The notes: generated from the sequence alone by a model not told the origin. A stretch of 64,000 nucleotides of DNA from Chitinimonas viridis (GCF_030409555.1 NZ_JAUFPU010000010.1:88183-152182); one strand, 5' to 3'. Positions 23,307 through 33,038 are shown, numbered from the stretch's first letter. Made by a program: numbers and translations.

Positions 23307-25250
23307 CTACCGGCCAAACCCCACCACCCGCTGTTTCAGTTGCTCCAGCCCGCCACCACTGCCGTAGCGCGCAGCCAGATAACCGTCGAGGATGGCCTGT
23401 ATCTCGGTTTTGCGGTGTGGCAGCCGGGCCATGGCGCGGTGGGCGAAGTCGCGGGGGCCTTCGGCCCTGGCGGGTACCAGGTCGTAGGCGGCTAGCCTGC
23501 GGCAGAAGCTGTCCCACAGCTGGCGTGCGGCATCGGGCTTGGGCGGGCGCATGCGCCAGAGTAGCCAGCCGGCGATCAGGGCGATGCAAAGGCCGATGCT
23601 GCCCAGGAAAACGGCCACGAACTTGCCCGAAAGCAGGTCGGTGATACCCAGCCGTTTCAGGACCTGCCGCTGGCGTTCCGGGGTATAGCCTATGACCCAC
23701 TGGTTCCAGCCGTTGACCATGCTGTCCAGCGCCAGTTGTGCCCGCTTGACCAGATTGTTGTCCAGCCGCAGCAGATAGGGCAGGTCGGAGTCGTTCACGG
23801 CCGATGCCAGGCCTTCTTCGATACGCGAGGGGGCCACGGCAAAGGTGGGGTCTACCCGCTGCCAGCCCTGGCCTTCGAGCCAGACCTCTGCCCAGGCGTG
23901 GGCATCGGCCTGGCGGACGATCAGGTAGTCGCCGTTTTCCTCGCCGCCCTGATAACCGCCCACCACCCGGGCCGGGACGCCAGCGGCCCGCATCATGAAG
24001 ACGAAGGCCCCAGCAAAGTGTTCGCAAAAGCCCTGCTTGCCGCCGTAGACAAAGTCGTCAACCGCATTGCTGCCATATAGCGGCGGGGCCAGGGTGTATT
24101 GCAGGCCCTGGCCGGTAAACAGCTGCAACACGGCGTCGACCCGTGCCTGTGGCGGCAGAGTGCGCCAGGCTGCAGCCTGCTGGCGCGCCCTGGGGTTGCC
24201 TTCTTCGGGCAGTACCAGGGCACGGGCCAGCATGGCCTCGTCTTCGTCCACGCCGGCTCGGTATTGCAGGTAAGCCGACAGTTCCAGCCGCAGGCGCTTG
24301 CTGACCTGGCGGCGGCCGACCAGTTGCAGTTGGTCGGACATGCGGCCTTCGTCCGGCACCATGGCAGGCATGTCCAGGGCCAGCAGCCAGGGGCGCTGGT
24401 GGGGCTCCAGCGTGATGGCATAGCGTAGCGGCGGCTGGGTGCCGCCTTCTATGCGGGGCGAGGTGGTGGCATTGGGTGGGCTTTGGGTCCAGGTCCTGCC
24501 GTCGTAATCGAGGAATACCGGGCCGCGCCAGTACAGCAATTCCTGGGCGGGGCGCTCGCCTTCGAAGCTCACCCGGAAGGCGACCGAGTCGTCCTTGGAC
24601 ATATTCGAGAAGCTGCCGGGCGACATGCTGTCGGCCAGGCCTGAGCGTATGCTGCCGCGATCCTGCGGCAAGCGCCACAGCGGCCCTTCGATACGCGGGA
24701 AGAAGACGAACAGCAGGGCCATGACGGGCAGGGCCTGCAGCATCAGCACGCCGGCAAAGCGTGCCTGTTTGAAGGCTACCCGCCATTGGCCGGTCCAGCC
24801 GCCCAGGGTGTGCCAGCCTATCAGCAGGGTGGTGATGATCAGTACCATGGCGCACAGATAGGCGGCCAGGGTCATGGTCTGGTCGAACAGCAGGTTGGTC
24901 ACCACCAGAAAGTAGCCGAGGTAGACCAGGAGCAGGGCATCGCGGCGGCTACGGGTCTCCAGCAGCTTGGCGCCTATCAGGGCTGCGAACAGGGCTATGC
25001 CGCCGGTACGGCCCAGCAGGGTGCGGAATTCGATGAAGACACCGACTATCAGGCCGAAGGTGATGGGCAGCAGCACCCATTTGGGCGGCATGCGCCCCTG
25101 GGTGCGGATCAGCCAGATGCGCCAACCGAACAGAATGGCCAGGGCGCCCAGCAGCCAGTTGGGCAGGCGGCCGGCGTGCGGCAGCAGCAGGCCGGTCAGT
25201 ACCGCCAGCAAGGCCAGTATCTGGGTACGGTCCAGCCGGTCCGGGTTCAT
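23307..25250 (-). CDS. TgpA-like membrane transglutaminase (DUF3488/transglutaminase/DUF4129)
   Basis: This 647-residue inner-membrane protein resembles Pseudomonas TgpA. The N-terminal ~170 residues hold several membrane segments (DUF3488). A periplasmic transglutaminase core carries the catalytic Cys in KQGFCEHFAGAFV, His in DAHAWAEVW and Asp in RVDPTF. One more membrane segment (FVAVFLGSIGLCIALIAGWLLW) precedes the cytoplasmic DUF4129-like tail. ATG 25250 has GGGAGG upstream and overlaps the DUF58 stop by 4 bp. It forms an operon with MoxR and DUF58 genes. The physiological substrate is unknown. Confidence 0.9.
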   Translation of the reverse strand: MNPDRLDRTQILALLAVLTGLLLPHAGRLPNWLLGALAILFGWRIWLIRTQGRMPPKWVLLPITFGLIVGVFIEFRTLLGRTGGIALFAALIGAKLLETRSRRDALLLVYLGYFLVVTNLLFDQTMTLAAYLCAMVLIITTLLIGWHTLGGWTGQWRVAFKQARFAGVLMLQALPVMALLFVFFPRIEGPLWRLPQDRGSIRSGLADSMSPGSFSNMSKDDSVAFRVSFEGERPAQELLYWRGPVFLDYDGRTWTQSPPNATTSPRIEGGTQPPLRYAITLEPHQRPWLLALDMPAMVPDEGRMSDQLQLVGRRQVSKRLRLELSAYLQYRAGVDEDEAMLARALVLPEEGNPRARQQAAAWRTLPPQARVDAVLQLFTGQGLQYTLAPPLYGSNAVDDFVYGGKQGFCEHFAGAFVFMMRAAGVPARVVGGYQGGEENGDYLIVRQADAHAWAEVWLEGQGWQRVDPTFAVAPSRIEEGLASAVNDSDLPYLLRLDNNLVKRAQLALDSMVNGWNQWVIGYTPERQRQVLKRLGITDLLSGKFVAVFLGSIGLCIALIAGWLLWRMRPPKPDAARQLWDSFCRRLAAYDLVPARAEGPRDFAHRAMARLPHRKTEIQAILDGYLAARYGSGGGLEQLKQRVVGFGR

Positions 25251-26251
25251 GTGGCCTCCCGTATGCCGTGCAGTGCCAGTGCTGCCAGGCAGGCATCGCG
25301 ATGGGCTTCGCCCTGGTCTGCCGCCAGCACTTCGCCCGGCAGGCGCAAGCCATAGGCCAGGCCGGCGGCATGGGCGGCCAGGACCCAGGCGGTAAGGCGG
25401 GAAAGGCGCGCCTCGGCGTCGATCAGGCCGGATGCCGCGTCCCAGTCCAGCCAGAGGGCCTCTGCGGCCTGGCCGTGGAATTCCTTGACCATCAGCGCAT
25501 CGTCACGCGCCGCAACCTTCCAGGCCACATGCCGTGGCGAGTCGCCGCGCTGGAACGGCCGCAGACCAGCAAAGTCGTCCTGGCCGCGCGGGGTAAGGGT
25601 GCCTTCACCGTCTCCGGTGGCGGCCATGGGCAGGGGAGGCGGGTCGTTCTCCGGTTTTGGGTAGACCAGGGCCCGTTGGCTGAAGAAGGCATAGGACCAG
25701 GCCTGGAATACGCCCAGCGGCCAATGGGTTTCTATCCGTAGCCTAGGGGCCACCAGCCAGCCGCGCTTGCTTGCCGACAGTGGCAGCCAGACTCTCGCGG
25801 TATCACCGGGGGCGACATCACTGGCTTCGACCAGGCCCTCGAAGCGCAGGCCAAGGTTGTGCCGGGGTAGGCGGCTGTCATTTTCCAATATCACTTCAAA
25901 GCGTGCCACCTCGCCGGCAAAGCAGGGGTCTGCCCTGCCGGGCATGAGGCTCAGGCCCAGCAGGTTGCGGAAGGTATGGAATACCGAGGCCAGCGCCATC
26001 GAGGCCAGCAGGAAGACCAGCAGGTAGGCCAGTGCCAGATCGTAGTTGATGGCACCGCCCAGCATGGCCACCAGCATGATGCAGAACACCAGGCCGCTAC
26101 GGCTGAGAAAGATGTAAACGCGGTTCTGGGTCAGCCGCTGCGCCACGATGCCGTGTGGATGGCGCCGTTGCAGCCAGCGGTTCCAGCGCTGCTGCAAGGG
26201 GGCGAGCAGGCCAGCCAACCAGGTGCGGCGGGGGGGAGGTGCTGGGTGCAT
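25247..26251 (-). CDS. DUF58 domain protein
   Basis: This 334-residue protein has two adjacent hydrophobic segments near residues 50-90 (SGLVFCIMLVAMLGGAINYDL onward) and the conserved DUF58 stretch DDFAGLRPFQRGDSPRHVAWK, followed by LMVKEFHGQAAE. DUF58 proteins have a von Willebrand-like domain and usually accompany MoxR ATPases; the complex is thought to act on envelope proteins or metal insertion. It starts 8 bp after the moxR stop without a clear ribosome site, so translation may be coupled. Confidence 0.9.
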   Translation of the reverse strand: MHPAPPPRRTWLAGLLAPLQQRWNRWLQRRHPHGIVAQRLTQNRVYIFLSRSGLVFCIMLVAMLGGAINYDLALAYLLVFLLASMALASVFHTFRNLLGLSLMPGRADPCFAGEVARFEVILENDSRLPRHNLGLRFEGLVEASDVAPGDTARVWLPLSASKRGWLVAPRLRIETHWPLGVFQAWSYAFFSQRALVYPKPENDPPPLPMAATGDGEGTLTPRGQDDFAGLRPFQRGDSPRHVAWKVAARDDALMVKEFHGQAAEALWLDWDAASGLIDAEARLSRLTAWVLAAHAAGLAYGLRLPGEVLAADQGEAHRDACLAALALHGIREAT

Positions 26252-26259
26252 GGCTTGGT

Positions 26260-27198
26260 TCAGGGGATGGCGACAGCGGCTTGCAGCTTGGCCACCAGCT
26301 CCGGTTGCGGGCGGTTGCTGGCCCGTGCCAGCAGCCGGTGGGTGGCTACAGCGGCAAATACGGCCTGTACGTCCTCGGGTATCACCATGTCACGGCCGGC
26401 CAACAGAGCCCAGGCACGGGCGGCGGCCAAGAGGCCCAGGGCTGCGCGGGGCGACAGACCATTGTGGAAATCCGGCGCTTCGCGGGTGGCACGGCATAGG
26501 GCCTGTACATAGTCGACCAGGGCCGGTGCTACATGTACCCGGCGTACCGCGTGCTGGCTGTCGGCCAGCTCGGCCAGGCTGATCACCGGCTTGGCGTCGC
26601 GCAGCATCTCGCGCCGGTCTTCGCCCAGCAGCATGGCGCGCTCGGCCGCCACATCGGGATAGCCCAAGGTGATGCGCATCAGGAAGCGATCAAGCTGGGA
26701 TTCTGGCAGCGGGAAGGTGCCTATCTGGCTGGACGGGTTCTGGGTGGCGATGACAAAGAAGGGGTCGGGCAACTCGCGGGTTTCGCCGTCCAGGGTGACC
26801 TGCCGTTCCTCCATGGCCTCCAACAGCGCCGACTGGGTCTTGGGCGTGGCCCGGTTGATCTCATCTGCCAACACCACCTGGCTGAATACCGGGCCGGCGT
26901 GAAAGCGGAAGGCGTGGCTGTCGCGGTCGTAGATCGAGACCCCGATCAGGTCGGCCGGCAGCATGTCGCTGGTGAACTGCACACGCTGGAAGGCAAGGCC
27001 CAGCGTTGCAGCCAGGGCATGGGCGAGGGTGGTCTTGCCGACGCCCGGCACGTCCTCTATCAGCAGATGGCCCCGCGCCAGCAGGCAGGCCAGGGCCAGG
27101 CGGGTTTCGCGTGGCTTGCCCAGGATGAAGTCATCCAGCTGCGCCAGTACGGCATGCAGCGGAGCGAGCGAGATACGGCTGGGGGTGGCGGCATTCAT
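26260..27198 (-). CDS. MoxR family AAA+ ATPase
   Basis: This 312-residue cytoplasmic ATPase is of the MoxR chaperone class. It has Walker A EDVPGVGKTTLA, the strand FTSDMLPADLIGVSIYD, Walker B VVLADEINRATPK, sensor 1 in FFVIATQNPSSQIGTFPLPE, and the C-terminal lid with LSPRAALGLL. Such proteins work as assembly or activation chaperones for adjacent von Willebrand-type partners, here the DUF58 protein. It is the first gene of the three-gene minus-strand operon and shares the 167-bp upstream region with the divergent deacetylase-like gene. Confidence 0.92.
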   Translation of the reverse strand: MNAATPSRISLAPLHAVLAQLDDFILGKPRETRLALACLLARGHLLIEDVPGVGKTTLAHALAATLGLAFQRVQFTSDMLPADLIGVSIYDRDSHAFRFHAGPVFSQVVLADEINRATPKTQSALLEAMEERQVTLDGETRELPDPFFVIATQNPSSQIGTFPLPESQLDRFLMRITLGYPDVAAERAMLLGEDRREMLRDAKPVISLAELADSQHAVRRVHVAPALVDYVQALCRATREAPDFHNGLSPRAALGLLAAARAWALLAGRDMVIPEDVQAVFAAVATHRLLARASNRPQPELVAKLQAAVAIP

Positions 27199-27365
27199 GA
27201 TATGGATTTCCCTGGAATCGGGCTTGGACGCGTAAATGGCTTATTGGTTTATATCATCACCAGCCGTAAACTGTTACGTATGGTACGGGTTCGATAGCCG
27301 GGCTGACGGCCTGTCTGCGTCCATCCCTGCCCAGAGAGACGCCTAGCGTCCACGGGAGACATATC

Positions 27366-28322
27366 TTGCTCAGTTGGTTGGCCCGAAAGATGGCGGGGGA
27401 TGCCCCCACCGCCTATATCACTCACCCCGAGTGTGTGCTGCACAATATGGGCAGCCACCACCCCGAGTCGCCAGACCGGCTTGCGGCCATACAGGACAGG
27501 CTGATCAGCGCCGGACTGTGGGACCATCTGCTGCATGTGGCGGCGCCGCTGGTGACCCATGAGCAACTGGCACTGGTGCACCCGCCCCGCTATGTCGAGG
27601 CGCTGGAGCAGGTGTCGCCCCAGCATGGCATAGTCCATGTTGATCCCGATACCGCCATGAGCCCGCATACCCTGCAGGCGGCCTTCCGCGCCGCCGGGGC
27701 CGTGGTGAAAGCGACGGAGATGGTGCTGGCAGGCGAGGCTGCCAATGCCTTCTGTGCAGTCAGGCCGCCGGGCCACCATGCCGAGTCTCGCCGTGCCATG
27801 GGCTTTTGCTTCTTCAACAACTTGGGCGTGGGCGTGGCGCATGCGCTTTCGCGCGGCATGGAGCGCATCGCCGTGGCCGATTTTGACGTACATCACGGCA
27901 ATGGCACGGAGGAGCTGTTCCATGACAATCCCCGCGTCATGATGGTCTCCATCTTCCAGTCTCCGTTCTATCCCTACTGCGGCGAGCAGCCCAGTGGCCC
28001 CAATATGCACAATGTGCCGCTCAAGGCCGGCAGCAAGGGTGAAGACCTGCGGCAGGCGGTAGAGCAGCAATGGTTGCCGGCCCTGCATGCCTTCCAGCCG
28101 CAGATGCTGTTTATCTCGGCCGGCTTCGATGCCCATCGCGAGGACGAGATGGCTAGCTTGGGCCTGCTGGAACAGGACTACGCCTGGGTGACCGAACAGT
28201 TGATGGCGGTGGCCGATCGGTACGCCGAAGGACGGGTCGTCTCGGTGCTGGAGGGGGGCTATGACCTCTCGGCGCTGGGGCGTAGTGTGGCGGCCCATGT
28301 GAAGGCGCTGGCCAGGCTGTGA
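27366..28322 (+). CDS. Histone deacetylase family (class II-like) amidohydrolase
   Basis: This 318-residue zinc-dependent amidohydrolase belongs to the HDAC/acetylpolyamine amidohydrolase superfamily. The catalytic His pair is in RPPGHHAE, zinc ligands are in DFDVHHGNGTEELF and SAGFDAHRED, and the substrate tyrosine region is LEGGYDL. Bacterial members deacetylate polyamines, acetoin-related compounds or lysine side chains; the substrate here is unknown. The start is probably TTG 27366, 8 nt after GGGAG; an in-frame ATG at 27390 lacks a ribosome site. It overlaps the next transporter gene by 4 bp. Confidence 0.92.
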   Translation: MLSWLARKMAGDAPTAYITHPECVLHNMGSHHPESPDRLAAIQDRLISAGLWDHLLHVAAPLVTHEQLALVHPPRYVEALEQVSPQHGIVHVDPDTAMSPHTLQAAFRAAGAVVKATEMVLAGEAANAFCAVRPPGHHAESRRAMGFCFFNNLGVGVAHALSRGMERIAVADFDVHHGNGTEELFHDNPRVMMVSIFQSPFYPYCGEQPSGPNMHNVPLKAGSKGEDLRQAVEQQWLPALHAFQPQMLFISAGFDAHREDEMASLGLLEQDYAWVTEQLMAVADRYAEGRVVSVLEGGYDLSALGRSVAAHVKALARL

Positions 28323-29218
28323 CGCCAACCCGGCCCACCACGCCCTGGCTGGCCTATGCGTTGCTGACGCTGACCAGCCTGTTCTGGTCGGGCAATTTCG
28401 TGGTTGCGCGGGCGACCCACGCTGCCATCCCACCCATGACGCTCAGCTTTGGACGTTGGCTAATTGCCCTGTTGATACTGCTGCCATTTGCCTATCAGCG
28501 TGTTTGGGCCGACCGCTCCCTCTACGCCGAGAACTGGCGCCGCATTGTCCTGCTGGGTGCCATCGGCGTGGCCGGCTTCAATTCGTTGGCCTATGCAGGC
28601 TTGCAGTACACCAGCGCCACCAATGCGGTGCTGACCAATAGTTTCATCCCTATCCTGATCCTGCCGCTGGGTGCCTTGTTTCTGGGCGAGCCCTTCAGTC
28701 GCCGGCAGGTGCTGGGGGTGCTGGTCAGTTTTGTGGGCGTGATGGTGATCTTCAGCCATGGGCAGCTTGGCCGGCTGCTGGCGCTGGAACTGAACCAGGG
28801 GGATATGATCCTGCTGCTGGCTGCGCTGGACTGGGCAGTCTATACCTTGCTGCTGCGCGGCCTGGATCCGCGCCTCGATCGCCTAGGCCTGCTGCTGTTG
28901 CTGGTCGTGGTGGGCCTGGTCTGCATCGCCCCGCTCTACGTCTGGGAATGGCAGCAGGGCCGCACGGTGGCGATGACGGTTGGCAACCTGGCCACCTTTG
29001 TCTACGTGGGGGTGTTTCCCTCGGTGCTGGCGTATTTGTTCTACAACTATGGGGTTCAGCAGGTGGGGCCGGGCAAGGCCGGTAGCTTTATCCACCTGAT
29101 GCCAGTGTTTGGCACCCTGCTGGCCATTGCTTTTTTGGGTGAGCGCTTCGAGTGGTTTCACGCCGTGGGGATTGCGGGCATAGCTGCTGGCCTGTGGTTG
29201 TCCAGCCGGCGTGGCTAA
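28319..29218 (+). CDS. EamA/DMT superfamily transporter
   Basis: This 299-residue inner-membrane protein has about ten hydrophobic segments in two EamA repeats. The first repeat begins FWSGNFVVARATHAAIPP and the second contains LAYLFYNYGVQQVGPGKAGSF with LGERFEWFHAVG near the end. Family members export amino acids, purines or other metabolites. It begins at GTG 28319, overlapping the deacetylase-like gene by 4 bp (GTGA), so the two are likely co-translated and may act on the same compound (inference). Confidence 0.9.
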   Translation: MTPTRPTTPWLAYALLTLTSLFWSGNFVVARATHAAIPPMTLSFGRWLIALLILLPFAYQRVWADRSLYAENWRRIVLLGAIGVAGFNSLAYAGLQYTSATNAVLTNSFIPILILPLGALFLGEPFSRRQVLGVLVSFVGVMVIFSHGQLGRLLALELNQGDMILLLAALDWAVYTLLLRGLDPRLDRLGLLLLLVVVGLVCIAPLYVWEWQQGRTVAMTVGNLATFVYVGVFPSVLAYLFYNYGVQQVGPGKAGSFIHLMPVFGTLLAIAFLGERFEWFHAVGIAGIAAGLWLSSRRG

Positions 29219-29313
29219 TGTGCTTGTTGTGACGAATGCATGGGCCGAATGGCCTAAGTGGATAACAAACTCTAGAATCGCCCCAGATTGCGACATAACG
29301 ACGAGGAAGCACT

Positions 29314-31170
29314 GTGCGCCTGACCTATCCTGCCTACCTGCTCCAACTTTGCAGCCTGATGTTGCTGTCGCTTTTGTCCGCCTGTGGCGGTGGCGCGCCG
29401 GATTCTGCCGGCCCGGTGACACCACAACCCGTTCCGCCGGTTTACCAGGTGCAGCTCTATGCCGATGCCACGGCACTGGGCTCGGCCGGCCAGACCGAGG
29501 TACTGCTGACGGCCGTGGTGAAGGACAGCGCCAACAAGGTGGTTGCGGGCCAGACGGTGAGCTTCAGCAGTGATTCCGGCACACTCAAGAATATCGAAGC
29601 ACTGAGCGACGATGACGGCACGGCCACGGCCGTACTCAGCACCGCCGGCAATCCGGCCAACCGCACCATTACGGTAACGGCCGCCCTGGGTAATAACAGC
29701 GACCGGGTGGAGCTGGCCGTGCAGGGCACGGCACTGGTCGTTAGCGGCAATCTGGGAGTTGCACTCAACCAGAGCACCACGCTGGACCTGGTGCTGACTG
29801 ATTCGGCCGGGCAGGGGCTGGCCAATCGGGCGGTGACCATCAGCAGCCTCAAGGGCAACAGCGTGCCGCCCAGCGTGACCACAAATACCAGTGGTCGGGC
29901 CAGCGTCACCGTGATCGGCCGGGTGATCGGCAGCGATACCCTGAGTTTCAGTGCCTTGGGGGCCAGCACCACGGCCACCTTGCTCACCAGCAGTACCCAG
30001 CAGTTCAGCTTTGGCCTCAACACCAGCCAGGTGGTGGTGGGCAGCGAGGCCTTGTTGACGGCCGTCTACAGCCGAGACGGCATCGCCCAGGCCAATGTGC
30101 CGGTCAGTTTCTCGGTCTCGCGCGGTGCCATTACTGCGACGGCGACCACCAACGCGCTGGGCGAGGCGGTGGCTTTCTTCAACTCGCTGGATGCCGGCCC
30201 GGTGACGGTGACGGCGGATGCACCTGGTTTTAGTGGCCAGTTCAGCTTTGATGTGATTGCCACCCTGCCGACCAGGGTAACGCTGCAATCAAGCCGCAGC
30301 ACGCTGGCATTTGCCGAGCAGGCCGACCTGGTGGCGACCCTGCGCGATGCGCGCGGCAACCTGGTGGCTGGCAAGGATGTGGAGTTCACCCTGACCCAGG
30401 ACACCACCGGCGGTACCTTGTCGGCCGCCGTGGTCAAAGCCAACGCGGTGGGGCAGGCGACCGTGCGCTATAACGCCGGCCGGGTTGCCTCTGGTCAGAA
30501 CGGGGTGACCGTTACCGCCAGGGTCAAGGAGACCCCCAGTGTCAGCGGCAGCATCTTGCTGACGGTGGCGCAGAGTGGCCTGGCCGTGGCGCTGGTGCAA
30601 GACAATCTGCTCGGGCGCGATACAGACAACAGCAATATGTACCGCAAGCAGCTGACCGCCATCGTGAGCGATGCGGCGGGGAATCCGGTCGGCAACCAGG
30701 TAGTGGAGTTCCGGGTCAGGCCGGTGGCGTATTACAAGGGATCGATGGTGACCGGGGCGCAGACCTGGGTGGCCGGCTACAGCCTGACCAGTGGCGATCC
30801 AGGCACCACAGGGCTGGGTACGTTTGCCTGCAACAACGAGGATCTGGATCTCGACGGCTTCCTGGATACTGGCGAGGATGTGAACGGCAACGGCCGGCTT
30901 GACCCGATACCAGGTGAGATAGTCACCCGTACCGTGGTGACCGATGCCAATGGCCAGGCCCAGGTTTACCTCAGCTATGCCAGGGAGCGTAGCCTATGGC
31001 TGGATGTGCAGGTCGATGCCTATGTCGGCGCCGTGGGCACCGACGGGCCGCGTGCCAGTCGGGTATTGCCCCTGATCGTGCTGGTTGACGATGTCAGTGA
31101 CCTGACCATCCGCGCACCCAATGCGGTTAGCCCGTTTGGTGTGGGGACCAGTTGCACCAGTGCCAATTGA
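29314..31170 (+). CDS. Surface lipoprotein with invasin/intimin-type Ig-like domains
   Basis: This 618-residue exported lipoprotein has a signal peptide ending in lipobox LSAC with Cys24 followed by Gly, predicting outer-membrane sorting. Four tandem bacterial Ig-like (Big_1) domains of about 90 residues follow; they carry recurring motifs such as TLKNIEALSDDDGTATAVL and GTLSAAVVKANAVGQATVRY. Residues about 510-531 form acidic loops (DLDLDGFLDTGEDVNGNGRL) resembling calcium-binding EF-hand/dockerin repeats. The likely role is adhesion or a stalk. GTG 29314 has GAGGAA upstream. A TAGAAT at 29273-29278 is a possible -10 element. Confidence 0.82.
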   Translation: MRLTYPAYLLQLCSLMLLSLLSACGGGAPDSAGPVTPQPVPPVYQVQLYADATALGSAGQTEVLLTAVVKDSANKVVAGQTVSFSSDSGTLKNIEALSDDDGTATAVLSTAGNPANRTITVTAALGNNSDRVELAVQGTALVVSGNLGVALNQSTTLDLVLTDSAGQGLANRAVTISSLKGNSVPPSVTTNTSGRASVTVIGRVIGSDTLSFSALGASTTATLLTSSTQQFSFGLNTSQVVVGSEALLTAVYSRDGIAQANVPVSFSVSRGAITATATTNALGEAVAFFNSLDAGPVTVTADAPGFSGQFSFDVIATLPTRVTLQSSRSTLAFAEQADLVATLRDARGNLVAGKDVEFTLTQDTTGGTLSAAVVKANAVGQATVRYNAGRVASGQNGVTVTARVKETPSVSGSILLTVAQSGLAVALVQDNLLGRDTDNSNMYRKQLTAIVSDAAGNPVGNQVVEFRVRPVAYYKGSMVTGAQTWVAGYSLTSGDPGTTGLGTFACNNEDLDLDGFLDTGEDVNGNGRLDPIPGEIVTRTVVTDANGQAQVYLSYARERSLWLDVQVDAYVGAVGTDGPRASRVLPLIVLVDDVSDLTIRAPNAVSPFGVGTSCTSAN

Positions 31171-31175
31171 TAGGA

Positions 31176-31198
31176 GGCCGCGGCTGATGATCGCGGCC
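31176..31198 (+). other. GC-rich hairpin after the Ig-like lipoprotein gene
   Basis: GGCCGCG (31176-31182) pairs with CGCGGCC (31192-31198) across a 9-nt loop, just after the stop codon. Only a short AT-rich stretch follows, so termination is uncertain. Confidence 0.45.
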
Positions 31199-31226
31199 AT
31201 ATTAGCCACCGCAGGCAGGAGCCAAT

Positions 31227-32108
31227 GTGAACGACACCATACACCCCGAAGCACAGCCTTTCATGCCCAAGCAGGCATACAGCCGGCGCGAGTTTGTGAC
31301 GACGACGCTGGCAACCGGTTTCGCCCTGGCGGTGCTGCCGGATGCCCAGGCCACAGTGATCAATACGCCGCTTGATGGCCTGGTTGCCGGCGAGGTCAAG
31401 ATACCGGTAGCGGGCGGGGACATGCCAGCCTATCGCGCCATGCCAGACGGTGCGGGGCCTTTCCCCACCGTGCTGGTGGTGCAGGAAATATTTGGTGTGC
31501 ACGAGCATATCCGCGACGTGTGCCGCCGTTTTGCCAAGGCTGGCTACCTTGCGGTGGCGCCGGAGCTGTATGCCCGTCAGGGCGATGTGTCCAAGCTGCC
31601 CGATGTGAAGTCCATCGTGGATACCGTGGTGTCAAAGGTGCCGGACGCTCAGGTGATGGATGACCTGGACAAGACGGTGGCGTGGGCCAAGGGGACGGGC
31701 AAGGCGGCGACCGACAAGCTGGGCGTGACCGGCTTTTGCTGGGGTGGCCGCATCACCTGGCTGTATGCTGCCCACAATCCCAAGCTCAAGGCTGGCGTGG
31801 CCTGGTATGGCCGGCTGGTGGGCGAGGCCAAGCCACCCATCACCCCCCGGCATCCGCTGGACGTGGTGGCCGAACTCAAGGCGCCGGTACTGGGCTTGTA
31901 TGGCGGTGCGGACAACGGCATCCCGAACGACACGGTGGAACAGATGCGTGCCGCCCTGAAGACTGCCGGCAAGCCCAGCGAGATTGTGCTCTACCCGGAT
32001 ATGCCCCATGGCTTCCATGCCGACTATCGGCCTACCTACCGCAAGGAGGCGGCGGATGATGGCTGGAAGCGGCTGTTGGCGTGGTTCAAGCAGCACGGCG
32101 TGAATTGA
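31227..32108 (+). CDS. Tat-exported dienelactone hydrolase family protein
   Basis: This 293-residue alpha/beta hydrolase is of the dienelactone hydrolase family. The N-terminus has a twin-arginine signal, SRREFV at residues 19-24, a hydrophobic stretch and an AQA cleavage site, so it should be folded in the cytoplasm and exported by Tat. The catalytic triad is visible as Cys in [10 protein letters not shown], Asp in YGGADNGIP and His in MPHGFHAD. Family members open lactone rings; the natural substrate is unknown here. GTG 31227 follows AGGAG with 7-nt spacing. A terminator follows. Confidence 0.88.
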   Translation: MNDTIHPEAQPFMPKQAYSRREFVTTTLATGFALAVLPDAQATVINTPLDGLVAGEVKIPVAGGDMPAYRAMPDGAGPFPTVLVVQEIFGVHEHIRDVCRRFAKAGYLAVAPELYARQGDVSKLPDVKSIVDTVVSKVPDAQVMDDLDKTVAWAKGTGKAATDKLGVTGFCWGGRITWLYAAHNPKLKAGVAWYGRLVGEAKPPITPRHPLDVVAELKAPVLGLYGGADNGIPNDTVEQMRAALKTAGKPSEIVLYPDMPHGFHADYRPTYRKEAADDGWKRLLAWFKQHGVN

Positions 32109-32125
32109 TCGCAACGGCTTAGGAC

Positions 32126-32155
32126 AAGCGCACTGCCCGGCAGTGCGCTTTTTTT
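32126..32155 (+). terminator. Rho-independent terminator after the dienelactone hydrolase gene
   Basis: AAGCGCACTG (32126-32135) pairs with CAGTGCGCTT (32141-32150), followed by a T-run to 32155. It lies 17 bp after the stop. Confidence 0.92.
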
Positions 32156-32294
32156 ATGGGTGTTGGCTGAGGCTATTGGTACTGCTGCGATCGGCGTTCG
32201 TCGCATGCGTGTCGTCGTTGATCCCTGCGGCATTGCCGGGCGGGATGCCTGGCCCTAGAGTGGCATCCAGCAACCATCCTGGAGTAAGCCAGCA

Positions 32295-33038
32295 ATGAAC
32301 CAGCCCGCCCTGCAACTGAGCAACCTGACCAAGCGATTTGGTGAACGTACCGCTGTCGATAACCTCAATCTCAATATCGAGGCGGGGTGCTTCTATGCCC
32401 TGCTGGGGCATAACGGTGCGGGTAAGTCCACCACCTTGAGGATGATAGCGGGCCTGAGCCGGCCGGATTTCGGCAATGTGCGCATCCTGGGCCAGGACAT
32501 GGCCATCCATCCCGAGGCCGCCAAGCAGCCCCTGGCTTTTCTGCCCGATGAGCCGCTGCTCTACGGCAAGCTGCGGCCGTTGGAGTATCTGGAATACGTG
32601 GCAGGCCTGTGGGCCATCCCGGCACTGCAGGCGGAAGCAAGAGCCCGTGAGCTGCTGGAATGGACGGATCTCTGGAAGCATCGTGGTGAATACTGCGAGG
32701 GCTTCTCGCGCGGCATGCAGCAGAAGCTGGCGCTATGCGGTGCGCTGATACACGAACCCAAGTTACTGCTGCTGGATGAGCCCCTGACCGGCCTGGATGT
32801 GGCGGCCGCACGCCAGGTAAAGGACCTGCTGCAGGCCAAGGTGCGCGAGGGCTGCACGGTGATACTGACCACGCATATCCTGGAAGTGGCGGAAAAACTG
32901 GCCGAGGTCATAGGCGTGATTGCACAGGGCCGCCTGATTGCCGAGGGAACGCTGACCGAGCTGCGGGAGCGCATAGGTCGTGGCGATGCCAGCCTGGAGG
33001 ACATCTTCCTGCATCTGCATGACGAGGTGGCAGCATGA
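32295..33038 (+). CDS. ABC-2 type exporter, ATP-binding subunit
   Basis: This 247-residue cytoplasmic ATPase has Walker A GHNGAGKST near residue 38, a signature variant FSRGMQQKLALC, Walker B LLLLDEPLTGLD and switch His in TTHIL. It most resembles exporter ATPases of the CcmA/NatA group. GAGTAAG lies 7-8 nt before ATG 32295. It overlaps the permease gene by 4 bp (ATGA). The exported substrate is unknown. Confidence 0.9.
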   Translation: MNQPALQLSNLTKRFGERTAVDNLNLNIEAGCFYALLGHNGAGKSTTLRMIAGLSRPDFGNVRILGQDMAIHPEAAKQPLAFLPDEPLLYGKLRPLEYLEYVAGLWAIPALQAEARARELLEWTDLWKHRGEYCEGFSRGMQQKLALCGALIHEPKLLLLDEPLTGLDVAAARQVKDLLQAKVREGCTVILTTHILEVAEKLAEVIGVIAQGRLIAEGTLTELRERIGRGDASLEDIFLHLHDEVAA

